A stretch of DNA of 64,000 bases from Yponomeuta sedellus (GCA_934045075.1 OW203727.1:16614861-16678860), one strand, 5' to 3'. Positions 46,819 to 58,420 are shown, numbered from the stretch's first letter. The notes: generated from the letters alone by a model not told the origin. Numbers and translations: made by a program.

Positions 46819-48240
46819 TGTACTTTAGAACTCTCAACTTGCTTACTTCAACTGTAATTATTTTAAGTATATTACTGATTTGAAGAAAACGACCAAGGAA
46901 AAATTAAAAAAGGATATGACTACGAAGATATCGCGTTCATCCTTTATCAGCGCGTATAACGCGCGCACCACGGAAGCGGGGGCGTTTGATGTAATCCGTT
47001 AAATAGAACTTTATATAATTTTTAAAGAATATATAGCACTATAGTTATAAACTTACTGATATTTTTCCTGATGTACATAATATTCTCAAAGATATATTTA
47101 CTGGCAACTGTAAGGGAGTTAGTTACTTGAAAGAATTTTTAACGAATCCCTAGTGCCTAGCTCATAAATGAATACGATCGCTCTCTTCTGCAAGACGAAG
47201 AGAGGCTCAATGCTGCTACTCGACCCGACTGTAGTAAGCCATCGAACGTTCAATTAAAGAAACTTAAATTAACAAACTCTGCAGTTGTGATATTTAATTG
47301 CAGTGATGAAGTGAGAATTTTTTTGTAAATTAATTAATTAAATGCTCAAAATGTGATCCCTCTTGTCTTACGCAAATTGTCAATCTTTTAATGAGTCCGC
47401 TGCCTGTTGATTTTCATTTAAAATTTTCAACTTAATTGACTACGGCAGTTTCATGTATGTTTTTAATTTTATTAAAATGAATAATTTCACGCTGTTTCTT
47501 TCTTTTAAAATACTATGTTACTTAAAAAGAGTTATTATTTTTTGGCCATTCTTTCGATTGGCATCAAAAAAGTATGGGTGTTTTTTTTTTAAATATAAGT
47601 CGGTTCGATTCCCAGACAAGGCAAATAATTTTTTGAAAATCTTTGAATGCAGAATTACTAACTTTTAAAAATAACATAAAGTCTTCTTTCAGCGAAATAC
47701 CCTATCTACGATATTTAAGGAACTTTCCCTTCATGGCCCATAACTTTGGGACGCCCTGTATACAGGTCAGTTGACTAAAGCTGCCGCGTTCAACACATTC
47801 ACACATTTTGCTAGGTGTTTCGTTTTTGTGACGTCGAACTGAATGCACATCATGACAAGTCTCTCTGCGCCTCTGACGCGCGGTCAAGCTTACGAGTACA
47901 AAGAAGACAGCTATTGCTTTGCTTTTGCTACTATATAAAATACCGTTCTTTTTTTAATTCATCAGTTGGCGTCAATCACGTGTCAACCGACGTATGTTAT
48001 TGTTTTGTCTGTGATTGTTTACATATTTACAGGTTAGAACACCTAAAATACAATGTCTTCTGAAATAATTGGTTACGAAAAAACATTAAAAGAACAGTCT
48101 CGTAAAATACCATACAACGTTTTCACCTGTTTTGTGCATCATAATAAAACAAGTAATGGTGAAAACTATTTAATAAAAGATTAGTATGAGTAAGTAAGTT
48201 TGTACGTGAATAATTTCACTGAGTCACTTCTAATAAAGAA

Positions 48241-48705
48241 ATAAGAAAGAAAGAAATATAAATATTCATGGACCTATAGGGAAGAGCGGGTGATCGTGCT
48301 ATTCCATTATAAAGGGAAATTTCCCGCCAGGCAGATCATATGCCTGGGGACGGCCGGTCCAACTAATGTTAGTCGGACATTATATTTATGCTATGTCATT
48401 GAAACCCTTTGCGCGATGCAGGAATATTGGAGTTTGTAGTGCGCTCGCAGAGTTGACATGTGCTCGCCACAGACCTATTAGACAGATCTCGTTAGCCCTA
48501 TACTAAGTACAACTTAATGACTTGTGTTATAGGTTCTAACTCGACGATAAATTTAATACAATAAATACATAGATAACATCCAAGACCCGAGACAAACTAG
48601 AAAAGTTCGTTTCATAGTTTGACCCGGCCGGGGATAGAACCCGAGACCTTCGGTTTTCGGGTTAGCGTGCCAAAGCGCTGCGCCACCGAGGCCGTAAATA
48701 GGTAA
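48241..48705 (-). mobile_element. tRNA-derived SINE (family S4), copy b, interrupted
   Basis: Same SINE as copy a, but with 194 bp of unrelated, GC-richer DNA at 48278-48471. The B box reads GGTTCTATCCC (one change). Part of the head spacer is missing compared with copies a and c. Confidence 0.75.
48278..48471. mobile_element. Unclassified 194-bp insertion with 7-bp TSD
   Basis: GACCTAT stands on both sides (48271-48277 and 48472-48478), and copies a and c have this site uninterrupted. Begins AGGGAAGAGCGGGTGATCGT. No inverted ends, poly-A or pol III boxes were recognised, so the class is unknown. A small hairpin-like GCCAGGCAGATCATATGCCTGG lies near 48327. Confidence 0.6.
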
Positions 48706-50693
48706 CACTAGGAAATTCCGTCGGCAACACATCCGAAATATCAAGCTCTTCAGGCGTTGAAAGTATTAGTGGGGTAGAAGAATTAATTAATGATTCTGGT
48801 GTACTTAATTAAACATTACTTTTAAGGTATATACTTAAAACATATTTTTATCTATTTACCTTATTAAAATCAGTTGAACAATACAAAACTTAGCTTGGCA
48901 AAAACGTCTTATTTTAAACATACCGTAACGTGCCAGCTTTAGTTAACCGACCTGACTCTCCTAGCACCCTCAACTAAGCCATAAGCTGACAATTTTTCTT
49001 TCTGCATTGTTATCTTTTTTTTTCATCAAGTAGAAGCTGCAGACGGCCCCCCGCTTACGAAGCTACGAAATAGAACCCAAGCAAGTACTACGTACCACGA
49101 CGGGGATGGTATGGCATCTATTATTTTATTTGATATTTTTACATGCGTACGTTAAGAGATCAAATAGTTGACGCTGCGCTTAAATCGCGCGGCAAGTGAG
49201 CTTTGGACGCCTATCGTACGCTCGTCACATAATATGTGTATACGTAAAGTATGCTCATCCTAGCATATTATGCTAGGATGAGCATACTTTACGTTGTACT
49301 TTAGAACTCTCAACTTGCTTACTTCAACTGTAATTATTTTAAGTATATTACTGATTTGAAGAAAACGACCAAGGAAAAATTAAAAAAGGATATGACTACG
49401 AAGATATCGCGTTCATCCTTTATCAGCGCGTATAACGCGCGCACCACGGAAGCGGGGACGTTTGATGTAATCCGTTAAATAGAACTTTATATAATTTTTA
49501 AAGAATAATATAGCACTATAGTTATAAACTTACTGATATTTTTCCTGACGTAAATAATATTCTCAAAGATATATTTACTGGCAACTGTAAGGGAGTTAGT
49601 TACTTGAAAGAATTTTTAACGAATCCCTAGTGCCTAGCTCATAAATGAATACGATCGCTCTCTTCTGCAAAACGAAGAGAGGCTCAATGCTGCTACTCGA
49701 CCCGACTGTAGTACCATGTAGTACCACGGAACGTTCAATTAATGAAACAAACTCTTAAATAAACAAACTCTGCAGTTGTGATATCAGTTACTTCCTTGAT
49801 TTTTTTGACTGTATATGTTGCAGAACTAACCGTTTTTGTATTTTTTCTATATGAGAGCCCGAAAAAAGCTTTGCATCAAACATCTTTAACAAGATCTAGT
49901 TTGTCGTTCCCGACATAGCGTTGCTTCCAACGATTTTAACATTTGTAATATTGAAGTTAAGACTTTTTTTCTTATTCCAATTTAATAATAAGTTATTACA
50001 AGTGAACCAAGTTAGTACCTGAAAGTGAGCATTATTTTTGTCATAGGTCATTCTATTGTCTATTTTTCTATAAAGCCCATGTCAAAGGCCATGACGTGAG
50101 CCCTCTTGGTCATGGTCCTATTCTATTGTCTAATAAAAATACCCCGTATAATATATACAGGTCAGTTGACTAAAGCTGGCGCGTTCAACACATTCACGCA
50201 ACATACACAGGTCAGTCGACTAAAGCTGGCGCGTTCAACACATTCACACATTTTGCTAGCTGTTTCGTTTTTGTGATGTCAAACTGAATGCACATCATGA
50301 CAAGTCTCTCTGCGCCTTTGACGCGCGGTCAAGCTTACGAGTACAAAGAAGACAGCTATTGCTTTGCTTTTGCTACTGTATAAAATACCGTGTGTTCTTT
50401 TTTTAATTCATCAGATGGCGTCAATCACGTGTTAACCGACGTATGTTATTGTTTTGTCTGTGATTGTTTACATATTTATAGGTTAGAATACCTAAAATAC
50501 AATGTCTTCTGAAATAATTGGTTCCGAAAAAACATTAAAAGAACAGTCTCGTAATATACTATACAACGTTTTGAAATGTTTTGTGCATCATAATAAAACA
50601 GGTAATGGTGAAAACCGTTTAATGAAAGATAAGTATGAGTAAGTAAGTTTTCTACGTGAATAATTTCACTGAGTCACTTCTAATAAAGAAATA

Positions 50694-50958
50694 AGAAAGA
50701 AAGAAATATAAATATTCATGGACCTATTACACAGATCTCGTTAGCCCTATACTAAGTACAACTTAATAACTTGTGGTCTAGGTTCTAACTCGACGATAAA
50801 TTTAATACAATAAATACATAGATAAAATCCAAGACCCGAGACAAACTAGAAAAGTTCGTTTCCTAGTTTGACCCGGCCAGGGATCGAACCCGAGACCTTC
50901 GGTTTTACCGCTCGGTTCGGTCAGCGTGCCAAACCGCTGCGCCACCGAGGCCGTCGAT
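50694..50958 (-). mobile_element. tRNA-derived SINE (family S4), copy c
   Basis: Full copy with intact B box (GGTTCGATCCC on the minus strand) and A box region TGGCGCAGCGG, matching copy a closely. Confidence 0.75.
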
Positions 50959-51099
50959 AGGTAACACTAGGAAATTCCGTCAGCGATACATCCGAAATAT
51001 CAAGCTCTTCAAGCGTTAAAAGTATTTGTGGGGTAGAAGAATTAATTAATGATTCTGGCGTACTTAATTAAACATTACCTTTACTTGTACTTAAAACAT

Positions 51100-51405
51100 T
51101 ACTATGATTAATGGTTTAGTGAAATGAAATTGTAATGAAATAAGATTTTAAATTTTATATTTGTATACATTTTTAGTTTTACTAAATAAATATTTTTGTT
51201 TTGCATGTGAATCCGAAAACTCAAAATGCATGATATTGTTCTCTTTTAGAAAATTACTATTTATGCATGTGTTATCCATCTGTAATTGGAGGCACATTAA
51301 GCAATGATTATAATAATGCACAGCTAATTAATAATCTGTAAGTTAATGTAACCTCTGTTGATGGATCAATAAAGAAATCAAATCAAATGAAATCAAATCA
51401 AATCA
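51100..51405 (+). mobile_element. Non-LTR retroposon 3' end with an AAATC tail
   Basis: About 300 bp that interrupts copy c and ends in AATAAAGAAATC followed by a short (AAATC)n. It ends exactly where SINE S4 sequence restarts (GACCCGAGACA). The 5'-truncated body is noncoding; the element family is unknown. Confidence 0.6.
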
Positions 51406-51774
51406 AGACCCGAGACAGACTAGAAAAGTTCGTTTCATAGTTTGACCCGGCCGGGGATTGGCGAAAACGTCTTATTTTTAAACAAACCGTAACGTGCCAG
51501 CTTTAGTTTACCGACCTGACTCTTACCAACTAAGTCATAAGCTGACAATTTTTCTTTCTGCATTGTTATCTTTTTTTTCATCAAGCAAAAGCTGCAGACG
51601 GCCCCCCGCTTACGAAGCTACGAAATAGCACCCAAGCAAGTACTACGTACCACAACGGGGATGGTATGGCATCTATTATTTTATTTGATATTTTTACATA
51701 TGATACGTTAAGAGATCAAATAGTTGACGCTGCGGTTAAAGCGCGCGACGAATGAGCTTTGGACGCCTATCGTA

Positions 51775-52017
51775 CTGTTGTAGGGTTTAGGGAATTTCCC
51801 TTTTTAAAAAAAAAACACTTTTGACTAAACTAAAACTTACATTAAAAAAAACAAAGGATATGGAAATGCATTTTGAATATGGGTGTCTACTGTGAGACCG
51901 ACGGAGAGAGACTGGCTCTCGACTGACTCTCGTCACGGAGCTTCGTACTGGAAGTGCTGACTAGGCAAATCGTCAGCATCATCCCTTACAAATTATAGGT
52001 ATAACAGTAGGTACGCT
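51775..52017. other. Non-homologous insert within copy c, no gene
   Basis: Starts GTTGTAGGGTTTAGGG with a poly-A stretch (51807-51817), then mixed sequence including CGACTGACTCTCGTC. No feature recognised. Confidence 0.4.
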
Positions 52018-52055
52018 TGTCACATATGCTAGGATGAGCATACTTTACGAAGTGT

Positions 52056-52640
52056 TTTGGGACCTTAATTGTTTCTCCGATCTGCCTGATGCTATCGATA
52101 ACTACTCTATCCTATTTGCTGACGACACTACTATAATTTTTAAATGTAAAAATCAGTATGACTATGACAATGAAATAAAATTGACTGTAAATACTATTAT
52201 TGAATGGCTTAATTATAATAATGTTAATATCAATCTTACTAAGACTACTCGTAATTGGAAAAATGTATTATAATGTTGACGACTACATTAATGACAGATT
52301 TTAAAGGATTAAGTACTATGCTACTCCTTTGTTACATACTGTGATCTGATTTTAATTCTGACATTTATTTTTATTATTTTATTTCAATTATTGTAAATTA
52401 CCTGTTAATTTTATTATATGTAAAAAAATATTGGCATAATTTATAGTAATTTTATTATATGAATTAATGAATTGTATTATTAAGTCTAATTATTATTTAA
52501 CCTAACATTATTGATTATTTATGTAACAAATTTGCACACCGGTCGGTAGATCATGAATAATCATGATGGATCTTGAAAATTTTTTTTAAGAACTTTGGTA
52601 CCCATGTTCTGGCAAATAAATGATTTTTACTTTTACTTTT
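52056..52640 (+). pseudogene. LINE RT fragment joined to its 3' UTR
   Basis: A short frame reads FSDLPDAIDNYSILFADDTT and on to NTIIEWLNYNNVNINLTKT. FADD is the RT catalytic motif, and the following block matches the next conserved RT region of CR1/Jockey-type LINEs. The frame then jumps straight to a 3' UTR ending GGCAAATAAATGA with a TTTTAC tail (52609-52640). So the copy has lost everything before the FADD and most of the C-terminus, by internal deletion or truncation. Confidence 0.7.
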
Positions 52641-52814
52641 TAAGTGAACCAAGTTCGTACCTGAAAGTGAGCCTTATGTTTGTTATAATATTTTGCCAAA
52701 ATAGATATATTTTTTTTAACAAAAATAAGTAAATATAACCGTCAAACCACTACAGCATTAAAAACATAGATATAATTAAATGGATATGGCCTTTAAATTC
52801 GAAGCCAGTACGTG
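52641..52814. other. Spacer, no gene
   Basis: AT-rich. GTGAACCAAGTT.GTACCTGAAAGTGAGC repeats a phrase seen near 50000-50028. Nothing else recognised. Confidence 0.4.
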
Positions 52815-53340
52815 CATGTAGTTTTGCCAAGTTTGCAAATGTTACGTGAACCGATCTACGACCAAATCAAAGGTGACAGGATAAAATCTGATTTGCACCT
52901 GAAACGTTCAAGTTTTGTAATATAATTTTGATTTGCAGCGGAAGCATTCAAGTGACCCTTTTTCTTTCGTTAACAGTATTTTTTTCTTTTCATAAAAAGA
53001 TAAAAACGGCCCCCCGCTTACAAAGTTTCGACCGGTGTCACCACCACGCAAAGGACCTAAGCTTCAAGGCCAAGTTGGTGGAACGGGTATGGCGTTTATT
53101 TATTTTTTATTTATCAAGCAACGTTTCGCTATTCTACCCTAACATATAACACAACAAAACATGTACATACAGGCACATACATTGATTGTGGCCCCACACT
53201 AGGATACCCTGTGTCGTGAGAATCAGAAGCATGTGTACGTCCAAGACCTGGGTGTTATTTTTTTGTCTCCAGCTGGGGTTCGAACCCGGGAACCTCTTGC
53301 ATTCTAGGCAGATGTGCTACAGAGGTCGTCAATATGGTAA
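52815..53340. repeat. Diverged piece of the 2.5-kb array unit
   Basis: Matches array-unit positions about 1430-1840 (unit 1 numbering): GCAAATGTTAC.TGAA, CAGG.TAAAATCTGATTTGC, the poly-T/CGCTTACAAAG block and the S3 SINE. It lies upstream of 53740-55215, which matches unit positions about 196-1425, so the order is circularly permuted relative to the array. Confidence 0.75.
53095..53337 (-). mobile_element. tRNA-derived SINE (family S3)
   Basis: Minus-strand copy with intact B box (GGTTCGAACCCCAG), body with ACACAGGGTATCCTAGTGTG and a (TTTATT)n tail at the left. Not part of the homogenised array. Confidence 0.75.
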
Positions 53341-53376
53341 AGGGTAGTCTCTCCACCACTTCTTAAATTTTGTATA

Positions 53377-53510
53377 GAATCAGGCGTTACTTTGCGGAAA
53401 TCCATAATAGCATAAAAAGTTAAAATTACTTTGCTAAATTCCGCCAAAAATCCCACAAGCACCATGCGGTTAGCCAATGCACCGCCCTCCCTCCCACGTT
53501 TTCAATTAGA
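53377..53510. mobile_element. Penelope-like element terminal fragment
   Basis: AATCAGGCGTTACTTTGC, AAATTCCGCCAAAAATCCC and ACAAGCACCATGCGGTTAG match the left terminal region of the Penelope-like fragment at 59363-59490 in the same orientation. No coding part here. The assignment depends on that better copy. Confidence 0.55.
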
Positions 53511-53690
53511 ATTTATCAGTGACAACTTATCAGAAATTCTTCGAGGATCACTTGTCATTAATCTTAAATTTACTCGAAATTAAGCCTGATGTGGTTGCAG
53601 CTTTTCGTCTTACGACGACCGTGTAAAGAATCATAAACAATTTTTTTATGTAGCCTATAAAAGTTCACTGCACGGCGCAGGCCTTCTCTC

Positions 53691-53705
53691 AGAGAGAGAG
53701 AGAGA
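53691..53705. repeat. Short (AG)n microsatellite
   Basis: A run of AG dinucleotides just upstream of segment B. No function visible. Confidence 0.8.
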
Positions 53706-53739
53706 ATAGACTTAGTTCCCACGCGTGCCCACCGCGAAA

Positions 53740-53960
53740 TGGCAATTTAAAGCGATGAGGTATTTGAACAGCTCAGACACTCTGGTTTCCTCAAGATGTT
53801 TTCCTTCTCTGTTAGCGAGTGGTATTGCTACTATAACTTCACGAGTGTACATTACTTACAAAATAAAGGCATTGGTACAGACATGCCCACACCGGGAATC
53901 GAAACAGGGTCTCTCACTTCCGAGTCCATTGCTCTACGCACCAGGCTACCGCCGCACAAG
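53740..53960 (-). mobile_element. tRNA-derived SINE (family S1), segment B copy
   Basis: Longer body than in the array (from GGCAATTTAAAGCG at the left) with GTTTCCTCAAGATGTTTTCC. The B box is damaged (GTTTCGATTCC on the minus strand) and the A box is TAGCCTGGTGCG. Confidence 0.7.
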
Positions 53961-54235
53961 AATAAAATATCCCCTAGCACCCCGTGCCAACCCTTAGCAC
54001 CCCGTGGCAGCGTTGATACGCCAACTACATGCGTCTCATTATTTTTGTTTCTTGATTCAGATTTTTTTTTCAGCGCCTGGACCTCCGCTTACGAAGATGC
54101 AAGGCATAAAACATCGATCTGGAACAGCTACAGCGCAAAATGGCGAGCAAGAGCAAGGGCTGCGTATGCCGTCTATTTTATTTAGCTACTATTTGATATT
54201 TTTACATAACCGTAGAAAATAACTCAAGATTCTCG

Positions 54236-54827
54236 CAAGTCGAACCGAGTGACTGGAATCAATCACTTCAGTTAAGCAACAACAGGCGCTGTCAGGTGTT
54301 GTATGAGTGACCGTCCCGTAACTATCGCTAGTGGCATTATTTCCGAGCGCTCCCATGCTTCCCAAGGCACGTTAAGCCTTAGGTGACAGCTTTCCTGAAA
54401 TGGCAGTCGTTAAGCCATGTCAGGTTTGATAACTTCTGACAGTAAGTCCCGCCACTGTCTTACAATCCTCTACCAAATCGAACTTGGCTCCCCTGGTCAA
54501 GTATGGCCTAACCTTTCTGCGATGCAGGAAGAGACCCGTACCCCAGCAGTGGGGACAACGTCGTCGTCGTCAGGCTAATACTAGTCCACTGCTGGACATA
54601 GCCCTCCCCTAAAGAGCGCCACGTTGTGCTATCATAGGGGGTAATGCCCATAATCCCCACGCCGGGCATGCGGTTTGGGGATCGCAGTTCGGTGGAATTG
54701 TACTGCAGGGGGCGCTGCTGCCCACCCCCCGGTTTGTGTCACATTTGTGACACCCGCGGGAAGAATTGGGTTGGTGCTATTCTCTAGGCCGACACCACAA
54801 AGTGGGGACATACAAGGTTTGATATCA
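54236..54827 (+). mobile_element. 5S rRNA-derived SINE, segment B copy, interrupted
   Basis: CAATCACTTCAGTTAAGCAAC and GGTGTTGTATGAGTGACCG preserve the 5S-like promoter with a few changes. The first 15 bp of the element are missing. The tail is split at GCAGTGGGGACA by a 243-bp insertion (54558-54800) and finishes TACAAGGTTTGATATC. Confidence 0.78.
54558..54800 (-). mobile_element. SINE-like retroposon with an RTE tail, 10-bp TSD
   Basis: AGTGGGGACA flanks it (54548-54557 and 54801-54810). On the minus strand it starts TTGTGGTGTCGGCCTAGAGA, contains a GC-rich body, and ends with GGGCTATGTCCAGCAGTGGA and (ACG)n, the RTE-type LINE tail. So it was probably mobilised by an RTE LINE. It landed inside the tail of a 5S SINE that carries a related tail sequence. 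Confidence 0.78.
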
Positions 54828-56440
54828 AGTCGATTCTAATGTCGGTTTTGACACGTATGCTATTGGGTGCAGATTTCAAGCGCGCATCGGTCAAAATAAA
54901 ATTCCAGCAATTTGAGTAATTAGCCGTCGTTATTGATCAAATCATAACTCCCCGCAGTTATTATTTCTTTTAGCGCAGAAAATGTTTTCGAAAATTGTTT
55001 AGTAAACGACCGTATCAATGTTAAGACATTAAGGCTGAATCGCATCAATTCTTGTCTCTTAAGTCACAATATGAATTGACTTTAGCATGTAGAATTTTCG
55101 GTTTATGCTACTTAAGGAAGCGGGCCTAAGCAGTAGAAAAATATCATGACAGACCTCTGAAGTACGGTACGGACGGACGGTAGAATATTGTGCAATTAAC
55201 TGGAATCAGTTGCATTGAAGCTGGGTTGTGTTACTGGGAAGGATAGACCATGCTCTAAACTGCCGGTTTGTCAAACTTGCGTAAGCACTACACATTATTT
55301 ACTTAATTTCGGATTCACTTTTTTATTATTTTTTTTGTCGGAAAAGCACAACAGGCAGATTCCTGGTCTAGACTGAGCGAAACATGTTTGCATTTGTCTG
55401 TTGCAAATGTGAACTTCACAATCGTGCACTATAGTTGGTTACGTTTCGGACGACTTTGTCTAGAACATTGATCTACCACTTCTTGTTGCGTAGTAAATAC
55501 TGTGGTTGAAATTAACACAATAGTCGGATTGTTGAAAACGTGGAAGGTATTTACATCTTACATTGTACACTGACATTCAGCAAACAGAATGTAAATTCTT
55601 TACCTTAAAATATTGTAACAAACATTCGATATTGGATTTTGTGGTCACCCTCAGTGAGTTCTAGCCGAGATTAAATTTTGAGTAATAGACTGACTTTCAG
55701 TAGGTCTAACACTGTTATTCTTTTTTCTTGTTAGTTTATTATGTAATGCAAAACGACAATATTTTTAAAGCATCCGTGGCTCAAAATGTTAGTAACAATG
55801 ATTCTTATAGCTGTGTTAGTATTTGTATGTATATATTTTACATTTCACGAACTCAGTCGTTCCACAGATGTAGAAACACTGAGACAGCGATTAATATAAG
55901 AACAGTCAAGGCTGTCTGCGTAAAAACAGACTGTGGCGTAAAACAGTCCACGCGTGCTTCAGCAAACATCCGTTACAGAAGTGGGGCGGACCAAAGGCAT
56001 TGTAACGATGTGAATAAATTTACATAAATGAGGTATTGCTGCAGTCTATCTCAAGGTTGTCTGAAAGAGATCACTAAGTGATAAGGCCGCCGTGTGTACT
56101 CTTTTAAGAAATATCGGTGTAATTTCCTTTTTTACGTACCATAAAGTGTTCTTTATCTCTGTCTATATACGGGTATGTACAGTTCAAAGTTTGGTTTACT
56201 TTTAGTTTTTATAACGATGATAACCGTCAGGCAATAAATCAGTCAATAAAAACTCAGACTCACTGAACTAATTTATTGATGTAAAATTAATACCGTAACA
56301 TAACATTCAAATACTTTCGTTTTGCAATACAAATAATGTACGTATAATCATCATAAGCCAACAAAAAAAAAATACCAGAGTAAACTCATTACGCAAAAGT
56401 TCTCAGCCAGAATATTACCGAAGGCGACTGCAAAACCCGC
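54828..56440. other. Segment B sequence, no gene
   Basis: 54828-55195 still resembles the array unit (TCAAGCGCGCATCG, ATTCCAGCA). From 55196 it is collinear with segment A. The frame at 55728-56027 has no recognisable domain, and its segment A counterpart is not open. Confidence 0.55.
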
Positions 56441-56465
56441 AACTAGATGGTAACTATCGATATCG

Positions 56466-56580
56466 ACCCTTTATATGTCCCCACTGTAGGGGCACGGGTC
56501 TCTTCCTGTATCGCAGAAATCTTCCACCAACCCGGACTTGGCCCCAGCGGTGGAGTATGGCTTAACCTTCCTAAGATGGA
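56466..56580. repeat. Rearranged 5S-SINE tail fragment with two halves in opposite orientation
   Basis: 56466-56520 matches the SINE tail on the minus strand (TATGTCCCCACTGTAGGGGC). The next 56 bp match the adjacent tail section on the plus strand (TTCCACCAACCCGGACTTGG, GGTGGAGTATGGCTTAACC). A small internal inversion is the simplest reading. Confidence 0.65.
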
Positions 56581-58420
56581 AATTAATAATAATTTTATTC
56601 TTCTTTTTTTTTGCTTCTGTGTTTATACAGGGTGACAGACTAAGCCTAAAAATAACTGGAATTACAAAGAGGAGATTCCTTAATATTAGAGTTAGTGGCC
56701 TACTAAATTCAACCCGTAACGTCAGTAGGTGCATATACTCGTAGATAGGTAGGCCTGGTCGATGTCCCCTCGTCGCATGTAGATAGGTAGGCCTGGTCGA
56801 TGATGGTTCCGAGTGATAGATCGGTAGCTAAGCTCGTAGGATGGTATACTCCATATAAAAACAATATCCTAAGCACAGCGGCGGCCGTGTGGTCCCTTCG
56901 CCATTCTTGTGAGTGAAGGTGCCACTGGACGTTGTGTGAAAAATCTCATGACGTAGATTCAAAGGCTTAAGGTCTTATAACTGTTTTCTAACACTTTTTT
57001 TTACTTTAGCACAAGCACATGGAATCACGGACTATGGCTGGTCCCAAGAGGGTGTACTTCCCGATAGAGAACCCCGGGACGTGTCAAGTGACAGCAGTGC
57101 GATGCGGCCGGAGCTCCGGAAGTTGGATTGTTGCGTGAAACCGTGCAGTATCGATATCATTGAACCTTACTGCCCACCATCATAGGATGACTAATTATAC
57201 CTACCTTTACCTACCTTTGATAGGTAGACAACTTGGCGTGGGATACCGTGGGAAGGGGCAGATCATTAGTTACAAAGATAATATTTTGCGTACCAATTTA
57301 TACTCTTATATGATTTGCAACTAAATCAGCAAATATGTAAGTTATTACAAATATTTATAATGTGAAAATTCAAGTAACCAAATCAGCTATATACACAAGT
57401 TATTACAAGTAAAAATTCATGAATTTTAACATCTTATATCATGAACTTTAGAAATATTATACTCCACGTATTCTTATAACATTCAAAAGATAATTTTTGA
57501 ATTCAACGGCTGAATGCGGCCTATAGAAGGCAAGGTACTTTTTAAGTTTATGTAACAGTTCCTAGAGTCTTGTGTGTCTGCCTTCAAAGGTTGAATTATA
57601 ATTACTTTGCATCCAACAAACGGACTTTCATTGCAAACCCTATTTATATATGATCTATATTTTATTACAAATTCCTGCGTCTGGTATGCGTGTCGCAATA
57701 CCACACGCTTCTTCTTCTTATTATGTCGATGGCAAGTCATCGTGGCGAAAGGATTAGCCAATCAGCGTAAGGGACTCGCTGATTGTTGCCCAGCGTGTGC
57801 CAGACGTACGGGTTTATTGAGCACGTCGTTCGGGAAAGTTACAATTATTAAGTTAGGCTGTAAATTTTGAATCGTGTAAAAAAGTCAGCTTAAAATGCAA
57901 CTTAATAGAAATGAAAGATTAAAACAAGTTTGTTCACTTAAATCAATCTATTTATTGTATCAATGAACTGTTATTTTACAATATCAAGGTTGTGCAAGAT
58001 TGTATATAATACAATCCTGCTCAACCTGGGTAGTATTTGGTAACAAAGCACATTTCAAACAAACTTAGGTCATATGTATTAGTGTTAAACTGAGCTATAC
58101 CAGTTTCTTAAATGTAGTTTAAGTAGCATTTAACTGAAATTAGTCATACAAATTTAGGTTTTCAGCATTTAAGAAGTGGAACAAGATTGATTGCCTGAGG
58201 CAATTAAAGCATTACTAATAGCTTCTGCAAAATACACGATCGTTTTTTTTTCTGTCTACTTTCGCTCAAAGAAACTATAGGTCACCATCGCAACAGCCAA
58301 CAGCACTCCGAAAACGAGAGACAATCCTGTGCTACAGTCAACAGCACATTTTTTATCGTAAACTTTACTCACGTGATGACTGTTCTTACGTGTATGCTGT
58401 CTCACTTGCACAATTTATAC
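56581..58420. other. Segment B sequence collinear with segment A, no gene
   Basis: Matches 33140-34325 and 34880-37020 of A, but without A's MITE and AAAAT insertion. A short GTAGATAGGTAGGCCTGGTC block is duplicated at 56742-56799. No coding frame with a recognisable domain. Confidence 0.6.

Larger units (their letters stand above)
45431..47757. repeat. 2.4-kb tandem repeat, copy a
   Basis: First of three same-orientation copies (anchor GTTGACTAAAGCTG at about 45467, 47769 and 50165). It contains an S4 SINE (45947-46214, minus), a poly-T/CCCCCCGCTTACGAAG block (46540-46660) and the 53-bp palindrome at 46766-46818. Copy homology runs to about 47240. 47241-47757 is AT-rich, private to this copy and without genes; its end (CCATAACTTTGGGACGCCCTG) looks like a transposon terminus. 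Confidence 0.9.
47758..50141. repeat. 2.4-kb tandem repeat, copy b
   Basis: Starts with TACAGGTCAGTTGACTAAAG. Collinear with copy a through the SINE, the CCCCCCGCTTACGAAG block (49020-49135), the palindrome (49242-49294) and on to about 49750. A 194-bp insertion splits its S4 SINE. 49795-50140 is private, AT-rich and without a recognisable feature. Confidence 0.9.
50142..51774. repeat. 2.4-kb tandem repeat, copy c
   Basis: Starts TACCCCGTATAATATATAC like copy a, and has a partly doubled first 50 bp (anchors near 50165 and 50222). It contains the S4 SINE (50694-50958), a LINE/SINE tail inserted at about 51100-51405, and the CCCCCCGCTTACGAAG block (51600-51710). Homology stops near 51774 (GCCTATCGTACT) and picks up again only for the right palindrome arm near 52018. 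Confidence 0.88.

Noticed and set aside
55728..56027. 99-codon frame as a hypothetical gene
   Set aside because: No signal peptide or domain is visible and the corresponding segment A sequence is not open, so coding is unlikely.
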